From positions 1-6,033 of the forward strand of contig DASXTB010000464.1 in the NCBI GenBank assembly GCA_036505615.1: 6,033 bases of DNA, given 5' to 3'. Made by a program: the position numbers and the translations under genes. Below, in pieces: positions 1 to 4,062 of this stretch. The first letter of the stretch is position 1. Every line of letters begins with the position of its first letter. This stretch comes from DASXTB01 sp036505615 (GTDB taxonomy: Bacteria > Acidobacteriota > UBA6911 > JACQSX01). Below the pieces are notes generated by a model that saw only the letters and a program-made list of their open reading frames with translations, did no database searches and was not told the origin of the DNA.

Positions 1-890
1 AAACGCCCTTCCTGTTGCACGGGTGTCTGCTGATACCTCTCAATGACCGGATTCAGACCGATCCATAAGGCTCCTGCCAGCACTGCAGCCACAAAACAAA
101 CAGCCAGAACTTGCACGAAATTATTCGACCACTGCTTTTGCCGCTCACAGAAGACCAGCAACAGAATTGTGCCCATGGTCCCCGCTGCACAGGCGATGAT
201 TCCTCCTCGTGACAGAGAAAACAAGATTGCGAGGAAAATTACCGCGCCTCCCATGAGGAACAACCACGCCAGGGCGAAGCGATCGGAGGTCGAGGATATG
301 CGTGCAAAGCTTCCCTGCCGGCGGCTAGAGCGGTGATGGAGGCGTCCGGAAGACTGCATTATTTTTCGGGGACGGGGATGGTACATCTTGCTCAGACCGA
401 TTGAGACGAAGATGGGCGCAATCATATCCAGCATCCCGGCAAAGTAATTGCGGTTGTAAAAGGTGCCTGAGCGAAATTCGAGCGACGCCGGCATAAATTG
501 GCTGTGGTGAATTAATGATTGCGACAATCCAAAGAGAGCTTCCAACAGACCGACAGTCATTAAGCCGTAAAGCAATGTGTTGTGGCGTCCCGTGTCATCA
601 TGCCTTACCTGATGGATGGCAAGCACCACGGCAATCCAGAAAGCGATATGCAGAAGTAATGAGTCGGGAGTGGAGCCGCTGATCAGCATTGGCGCAAGTG
701 GTAGCAGCAGAATCCAGCCCAGCAATCCGACGCGCTGGCCTGTGACTGCGCTCCAGACAAAAACACAGGCTAGGGCCGCAAATACCGGAAAGAAATCGAT
801 CTGCATTACAGCCCCCATGCGAAATGTCGCCCAGGCAATGGCTGCGATGAGGGCTAGGCTTATCCAGTTATTGATAAGACGTATTCTCAT
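1..890 (-). CDS. O-antigen ligase/polymerase family membrane protein (3'-truncated by window edge)
   Basis: I read 296 codons from ATG 890-888 to the left edge with no stop, so the C-terminal part lies outside. The product is a polytopic inner-membrane protein with about nine hydrophobic segments (roughly residues 10-28, 34-50, 54-71, 79-95, 106-127, 149-167, 205-225, 229-248, 258-280). Two family hallmarks are visible: GTFYNRNYFAG at 142-152 and FSLSRGG at 224-230, both typical of Wzy_C/O-antigen ligase-like proteins that polymerise or transfer lipid-linked glycan in the periplasm. A basic loop at about 172-193 separates two membrane segments. The start overlaps the upstream nucleotidyltransferase by 23 nt and lacks a clear Shine-Dalgarno, so translational coupling is likely. 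GTG 893-891 is an in-frame alternative start. Family is fairly certain; ligase versus polymerase cannot be told from this fragment. Confidence 0.85.
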   Translation of the reverse strand, partial: MRIRLINNWISLALIAAIAWATFRMGAVMQIDFFPVFAALACVFVWSAVTGQRVGLLGWILLLPLAPMLISGSTPDSLLLHIAFWIAVVLAIHQVRHDDTGRHNTLLYGLMTVGLLEALFGLSQSLIHHSQFMPASLEFRSGTFYNRNYFAGMLDMIAPIFVSIGLSKMYHPRPRKIMQSSGRLHHRSSRRQGSFARISSTSDRFALAWLFLMGGAVIFLAILFSLSRGGIIACAAGTMGTILLLVFCERQKQWSNNFVQVLAVCFVAAVLAGALWIGLNPVIERYQQTPVQQEGR

Positions 891-2187
891 CACAGAGTTT
901 TCGATCAGTATGTTGTGGGGTTGCAGCGCCCTTCGTTGGATTTTCCCCGCGCTCCTTGAGAATGTATGAAAAAATCAATTTCATTGTAGGGGCGGCCCTG
1001 CGTGGCCGCCCGGACCTGTGGCCCTTATTGGAGAACGGGCGACCACACAGGGTCGCCCGTACAGACGAAATCAATTTCTTCACACGTTCTGATGTTGGCG
1101 GTTCTGATTTTGACTCGGACAATTGGGCCGGCAGTTTTGATAAAAATTTTCTTGTTCGTGAAATCAAGGCGCCAATTTGGAAAGGGAGCCTGGGCAATTC
1201 ATTCAACGGACCGTTTACACTGATAGTTGCTTCGATCGGGTTGGGCCAGCGGTTGCGGATGTCTTTCCACACACCAGCGGGGTGGTTCAGGTAGGTTGCC
1301 ATGGGCGCCCTATGTCTCATGGGCGCTTGATTGCCGGTGTATGGGGTCTCCCACTGCTTCAGCACATTAGGAATAAGCCAGCGTGGCAAATTCTTGGCCC
1401 TCGCTGCTACCGGGGTATCCTCCACATGCGCCCCCAGCAATTGGTGCGCCAGGCCGACAGAGCAGGCCACCCAGTCCGCTCGCCGGCAATTTCCACCGAG
1501 ACAATAATCCCAATCGAAGTTTGCGGGGCGCGCCTCGAGGGCTGCAGCGATATCGCACAGCCACAATGGCCGCCAGGCGCCATGGCGCAGAAAATGAATA
1601 CATTGAAGGCGGAGCAGGTCCTCAGCGCTTAATATCCGAACGTCTGTTTGGCCGAGCCTCACAATTTGCGAACGCGCATACAAATCATCGATGGCTCGGT
1701 CATCCAGCTCTTGCAATTCTTGATGCAAATCCGCACTGTACTGCTTGCCTTCTGAGCTGTTCAATGCAGCGCGGGCAGACGCCAATTGGTCTGCCTCCAC
1801 ATACAGGTCAACATCTCCACAGGGTCGCAGGCCCGACTCCGGATACAGTCGCGCTAGCGCCCATCCTTTGATCAGCAGTGGTTCCACGCCAGCCCGACGA
1901 AGTAGGTTAAAGAGCCTTTCGATTTGGCGCTCATCCAGGGCGGATTGAAGAGTCTGGGCTCGGTATTGCTCCTGAAGTTCTAAAGCGGCTGGAGATTTTC
2001 TCAACTTCGAATAGCGAATTTTCCACCATCCGAGGGCTGCTGCCCCCGATGCGAGAAGTAAACGGTTAACTTTGACCAGTTCGTCAGCGGAAATGTAGTT
2101 TCGTGGTGGACAACCACGCCAAGTGCCGGCCAAAATCACAGCCACAAGATTAGCGAGGGATTTCAGTGCGTGAGTGCCGGCAATCAT
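868..2187 (-). CDS. NTP_transf_5-type nucleotidyltransferase family protein with repeat-derived C-terminus
   Basis: This 439-residue protein has the signature of the uncharacterised nucleotidyltransferase family (NTP_transf_5): LLIKGWALARLYP at 104-116, then GDVDLYV at 124-130, where D125 and D127 are the expected metal-binding acidic pair of the polymerase-beta-like fold. The conserved later segment is RHGAWRPLWLCDIAAALE at 201-218. Proteins of this family occur beside HprK-like kinases and PqqD-like proteins in RiPP and exosortase/EPS loci; their substrate is mostly unknown, so I assign no reaction beyond probable nucleotidyl or phosphoryl transfer. ATG 2187 is preceded by an in-frame TGA nearby and has no good Shine-Dalgarno, so the start is moderately certain. 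Residues about 370-406 are encoded by a paired-hairpin repeat, which makes the last 70 residues (370-439) unlike a family domain. The gene lies 63 nt after the PqqD gene and overlaps the ligase start by 23 nt. Confidence 0.85.
   Translation of the reverse strand: MIAGTHALKSLANLVAVILAGTWRGCPPRNYISADELVKVNRLLLASGAAALGWWKIRYSKLRKSPAALELQEQYRAQTLQSALDERQIERLFNLLRRAGVEPLLIKGWALARLYPESGLRPCGDVDLYVEADQLASARAALNSSEGKQYSADLHQELQELDDRAIDDLYARSQIVRLGQTDVRILSAEDLLRLQCIHFLRHGAWRPLWLCDIAAALEARPANFDWDYCLGGNCRRADWVACSVGLAHQLLGAHVEDTPVAARAKNLPRWLIPNVLKQWETPYTGNQAPMRHRAPMATYLNHPAGVWKDIRNRWPNPIEATISVNGPLNELPRLPFQIGALISRTRKFLSKLPAQLSESKSEPPTSERVKKLISSVRATLCGRPFSNKGHRSGRPRRAAPTMKLIFSYILKERGENPTKGAATPQHTDRKLCDENTSYQ
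972..1078. repeat. Paired-hairpin (REPIN-like) element inside the nucleotidyltransferase gene
   Basis: Two inverted arms, 986-1011 and 1037-1062, match as reverse complements at 22 of 26 positions. Each arm is itself a hairpin with an 8-bp stem and 6-nt loop: GGGCGGCC/GGCCGCCC on the left, GGGCGACC/GGTCGCCC on the right. The 11-mer AAATCAATTTC occurs at 972-982 and again at 1068-1078, giving a 96-nt period (32 codons), so the element leaves the reading frame intact and encodes KKLIS, a REP-derived stretch, then MKLIF. The same element type occurs in the intergenic gap at 3824-3984 in the opposite orientation. It resembles REP doublets or a small MITE. No transposase is in the window. Confidence 0.85.
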
Positions 2188-2250
2188 GTGACATCAAAAT
2201 TTTTTATCTAGTTGGCTTCACTCGTTCTTCGATACATCTCATCGCCTTCT

Positions 2251-2787
2251 TCAGAGGCAGGTCCCCGTACTAATACCGGTACACTTCGGGGGGTTTCCAC
2301 TTCCAGTCTGGTGGCAACAACACTGGCAGCACTGTGAGCTCGTAGTGCAGTTAGTATTATTTGGTAGACAGTTTGGTGCATTCATTACACAGGTGGCAGC
2401 CTGGACTGCTAAAGGCGCCACAATCGAAAAAACTACCGGCACGGCCGCGGCAGCTAGACCTAAACGCACCAGATCTCGGCGTGTAATCTGCGGCTCCCCC
2501 ACTGGCCGGATAATTCGATTTCGGAGCAGGTGAGATTTCCCTAGTTGCTCCAACGCAAGCCACACGACTTGATCATTCACCGGCGTTGCTGACTGTTCTT
2601 GGGCGAGCCTGGAAATTTGCGGAACCGTCGATCGACCATCGCAAAATCCCCAAATTAGAGCGGCCGTCTTATTCAGGCTGTGAGCTTTGTTTCGAGTTAG
2701 GTCATACACCAGTACTTCCTCCGATAGTTCTCGAACTATCAGGTCATCTGTTCGTGCCTGTGGTCTCACTCGCCCTAGTTTCTTCAT
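2251..2787 (-). CDS. PqqD-domain protein fused to Tat-like signal and cysteine-rich tail
   Basis: The start chosen is ATG 2787, giving 178 residues; the frame also opens at GTG 2793, but that codon lies inside the Shine-Dalgarno. Residues about 13-90 fit a PqqD-like (RiPP recognition element) winged-helix domain: VLVYDLTRNKAHSLNKTAAL at 25-44 followed by the IWGFCDG turn at 45-51. Then come a twin-arginine motif TRRDLVRLG at 102-110, a hydrophobic stretch to about 129, and a plausible signal-peptidase site after VQA at 128-130. The remaining 48 residues hold ten cysteines (133, 140, 147, 153, 154, 156, 157, 158, 169, 177) rich in Asn, Thr, Ser and Gly. The spacing C-x6-C-x5-CC recalls knottin-like or conotoxin-like peptides. 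Free PqqD proteins are about 90 residues and bind RiPP leader peptides; here the domain precedes a probable exported peptide in one chain. The gene is 23 nt downstream of the kinase gene and is probably co-transcribed with it. Domain call is firm; the role of the tail is inference. Confidence 0.85.
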   Translation of the reverse strand: MKKLGRVRPQARTDDLIVRELSEEVLVYDLTRNKAHSLNKTAALIWGFCDGRSTVPQISRLAQEQSATPVNDQVVWLALEQLGKSHLLRNRIIRPVGEPQITRRDLVRLGLAAAAVPVVFSIVAPLAVQAATCVMNAPNCLPNNTNCTTSSQCCQCCCHQTGSGNPPKCTGISTGTCL

Positions 2788-2792
2788 AAACA

Positions 2793-2798
2793 CCTCCT
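2793..2798 (-). promoter_or_regulatory. Shine-Dalgarno AGGAGG of the PqqD/cysteine-tail gene
   Basis: The minus strand reads AGGAGG followed by TGTTT and then ATG, a spacing of 5 nt. The site lies in the 23-nt gap after the kinase stop codon. It decides the start: ATG 2787 is correct rather than the GTG at 2793, which overlaps the ribosome binding site. The neighbouring kinase and nucleotidyltransferase genes have no comparable site directly before their own starts, which suggests this small protein is made in larger amounts. Confidence 0.85.
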
Positions 2799-2810
2799 GG
2801 TTTTTGATGA

Positions 2811-3692
2811 TTATTTTGGGGAGTTGGTCTTAGAATGAACCGAACCCCCTTGTGATATCAATGGTCGACCACCATTCGCCTTGTGCAGAATTGAATCGAC
2901 CACTTCTTTTGCCTCGCCACGTGCGCCCTTGAGGACAGGCGCACGCGAAGCTACATGCTCTAGTGTGGAAAGTGCAGTCTTCGGTTGCCGCCGAGCCGAG
3001 ACCGTGTTCGCCAACAGTGCCAGCACTCCTCGTCCCTCAGGGAGCTGGCGGGGCCGCCACCGGGATCCTGCGCGGTAGTGACTGACAACGACCAGCCCAA
3101 CCGGTAAAGGTTTACGCCCCGCGACGCCGCCCAACCTTTCAATCGGACATTTGGATGATTTCTGATTGCCATTCTGTCGTATCAACAAAGCCCTGGGATA
3201 AGGATGGACGCGCCCGTGGCGATCCAACACTGCATATTCATCCGAATAGTATGTTGCGCCGGCTCTGACCAGCTCGGAAACCAACGTCGTTTTGCCGCTG
3301 AAGCTGAGGCCTGGAATAAGGATGGCTACTCCTTTCCAGCCCACAACTCCTGCGTGTACAAACAACCTGTGACGCGTTACTTCTGCGACGTACAGTTGCA
3401 AGTCCGATTCGAAAACGGTGAACAATTCCTCGATATCTGCCGTTCGAGCTAGTCGAACTACGTTGCCGTACAGCAAGTGAAAGTAGCGAACTCCCGGCCG
3501 AGAACTGGAGCCGCCGACCTTGAGGGAATACAACCGATCTACAACAGGCGACACCGCCGGTTTCCACCCGGGCGGAAAATATTTTTCAAGTTGATCTAAT
3601 ACCTCAGGATTGTTAACCCGTATTCCCACACGAACGCCGTATGATCTGAAGGACTTTCCGGCCGCCCACCCTAGGCGGTCGATCTTTTGCAT
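2811..3692 (-). CDS. HprK-related P-loop serine kinase-like protein
   Basis: A 293-residue protein with the layout of HPr kinase/phosphorylase C-terminal domains and the HprK-related kinases found near PqqD genes. VHAG at 112-115 is the usual strand before the P-loop. The Walker A motif GLSFSGKTT is at 128-136 (K134, T135). YYSDEYAVLD at 148-157 supplies the acidic pair D151-E152 seen in SDE/SDD motifs of this family. The C-terminal region (about 198-270) has the conserved PVGLVVVSHYRAG stretch and the helical segments that follow. Relatives phosphorylate a serine or the C-terminus of peptide or HPr-type substrates; some lasso-peptide clusters carry an HprK-like tailoring kinase. No HPr gene is in the window, so the downstream peptide or a glycan intermediate could be the substrate. 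ATG 3692 is immediately preceded by an in-frame TGA that ends a 14-codon leader frame. No own Shine-Dalgarno is seen, so translation may depend on that leader. Confidence 0.83.
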   Translation of the reverse strand: MQKIDRLGWAAGKSFRSYGVRVGIRVNNPEVLDQLEKYFPPGWKPAVSPVVDRLYSLKVGGSSSRPGVRYFHLLYGNVVRLARTADIEELFTVFESDLQLYVAEVTRHRLFVHAGVVGWKGVAILIPGLSFSGKTTLVSELVRAGATYYSDEYAVLDRHGRVHPYPRALLIRQNGNQKSSKCPIERLGGVAGRKPLPVGLVVVSHYRAGSRWRPRQLPEGRGVLALLANTVSARRQPKTALSTLEHVASRAPVLKGARGEAKEVVDSILHKANGGRPLISQGGSVHSKTNSPK

Positions 3693-3737
3693 TCAAGTGG
3701 AAGTCTTTTTAAGCCGAGGCAAATTTAAAGCTGTCAT
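3693..3737 (-). CDS. Possible 14-residue leader peptide abutting the kinase start
   Basis: On the minus strand an AGGAGG at 3751-3746 is followed after 8 nt by ATG 3737 and a short frame encoding MTALNLPRLKKTST, ending in TGA at 3695-3693. The next base begins the ATG of the kinase gene, in the same frame. The strong ribosome binding site and exact TGA-ATG abutment are seen directly. Two readings fit: a leader frame that delivers ribosomes to the kinase start by termination-reinitiation, or an N-terminal extension of the kinase cut off by one in-frame stop. The peptide (Lys/Arg in the middle, no Cys) is too short for a typical lasso precursor, though a tiny kinase substrate cannot be excluded, as it ends in Thr-Ser-Thr. 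Confidence 0.5.
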   Translation of the reverse strand: MTALNLPRLKKTST

Positions 3738-3745
3738 TCAAGAGT

Positions 3746-3751
3746 CCTCCT
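3746..3751 (-). promoter_or_regulatory. Shine-Dalgarno AGGAGG ahead of the leader frame
   Basis: A perfect AGGAGG on the minus strand stands 8 nt before ATG 3737. It is 53 nt before the kinase ATG at 3692, too far to serve that start directly. It is therefore the main evidence that translation begins at 3737 and reaches the kinase through the leader frame. I found no convincing sigma-70 promoter between here and the repeat at 3824; the stretch is AT-richer but lacks a good -35/-10 pair. Confidence 0.7.
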
Positions 3752-3823
3752 AATGATTGATTTTCGATTGTCGGTTCTACGAATTGGTTCGGCATCGCGA
3801 GCTTTAGCCAACTGTGAGAGATC

Positions 3824-3984
3824 TGATTTGGTCTGTACGGGCGACCCTGTGTGGTCGCCCGCTGCAGAACCCAGCAGGTTTTTTGCGGCTCCGTTCCAAA
3901 CTCAATCCGAAGGAGCTCGCCAATTTGTTTGGGCCAACCGGTTAGCTGTTGCAGCGGGCGGCCACACAGGGCCGCCCCTACAAT
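3824..3984. repeat. Paired-hairpin (REPIN-like) element, intergenic copy
   Basis: Arms at 3835-3866 and 3950-3981 are inverted repeats matching at 29 of 32 positions, separated by 83 nt. Each arm forms an 8-bp stem with a 6-nt loop, GGGCGACC/GGTCGCCC on the left and GGGCGGCC/GGCCGCCC on the right. The outer sequences TGATTTGGTCTGTAC (3824-3838) and CCTACAAT (on the minus strand, about 3984-3977) are shared with the copy at 972-1078, which defines the likely element ends. The spacers of the two copies differ in length and sequence. Confidence 0.85.
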
Positions 3985-4002
3985 CGTGGTGCAAAAAAAC
4001 TT

Positions 4003-4033
4003 CACCAGCAGGGACACGGAGGACACAAAGGAA
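4003..4033. repeat. Short dispersed GGACAC-type intergenic repeat
   Basis: The plus strand contains CACCAGCAGGGACACGGAGG and continues with ACACAAAGGAA, so GGACAC occurs twice, 9 nt apart. On the minus strand this reads CCTTTGTGTCC followed by TCCGTGTCCCTG, a form I recognise as common intergenic repeats in several soil-bacterial genomes. It lies 21 nt beyond the paired-hairpin element and 29 nt after the stop codon of the fusion gene. Only one copy is in the window, so its repeat status rests on memory. Confidence 0.4.
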
Positions 4034-4062
4034 TGGGCTCGCTGGCCCCGATATTGAGTTAT

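Larger units (their letters stand above)
3738..4062. other. Gene-free gap between the glycosyltransferase fusion and the leader/kinase genes
   Basis: This stretch of about 325 bases has no credible gene. It holds the leader ribosome binding site (3746-3751), an AT-richer segment where an operon promoter could lie, a paired-hairpin repeat (3824-3984), an A-run on the plus strand (3993-3999) and a short GGACAC-type repeat (4003-4033). The minus-strand open frame at 4026-3709 is mostly translated repeat. The hairpins could attenuate or stabilise the transcript end of the upstream fusion gene, but no stem directly followed by a T-run that would mark a standard intrinsic terminator is visible. Confidence 0.7.

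Noticed and set aside
43..969. Plus-strand open frames opposite the ligase gene
   Set aside because: The minus strand encodes a continuous polytopic membrane protein with O-antigen ligase hallmarks across this whole region.
956..1871. Several plus-strand open frames opposite the nucleotidyltransferase
   Set aside because: They are antisense shadows of a gene with clear family motifs; their translations are low-complexity and show no domain.
2188..2250. Mini frames between the PqqD and nucleotidyltransferase genes (MRCIEERVKPTR from 2242, MYRRTSEAN from 2237)
   Set aside because: Only a weak AAGG lies upstream, badly spaced for the first; neither abuts the next start in frame. Too little to call a gene, unlike the leader at 3693-3737.
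2385..2399. Lipobox at the first cysteine of the PqqD protein tail
   Set aside because: The residues before C133 are AAT; Thr at -1 is atypical for signal peptidase II, and an AxA-type site precedes it.
2787..2793. GTG 2793 as start of the PqqD protein
   Set aside because: This codon overlaps the AGGAGG site; ATG 2787 is ideally spaced from it.
3835..3981. CRISPR array or standard intrinsic terminator
   Set aside because: There are two inverted arms, not regularly spaced direct repeats, and neither hairpin is directly followed by a T-run.
3709..4026. Minus-strand open frame of 105 codons in the intergenic gap
   Set aside because: It is mostly translation of the paired-hairpin repeat and its spacer, overlaps the leader frame in another phase, lacks a ribosome binding site and resembles no family I know.
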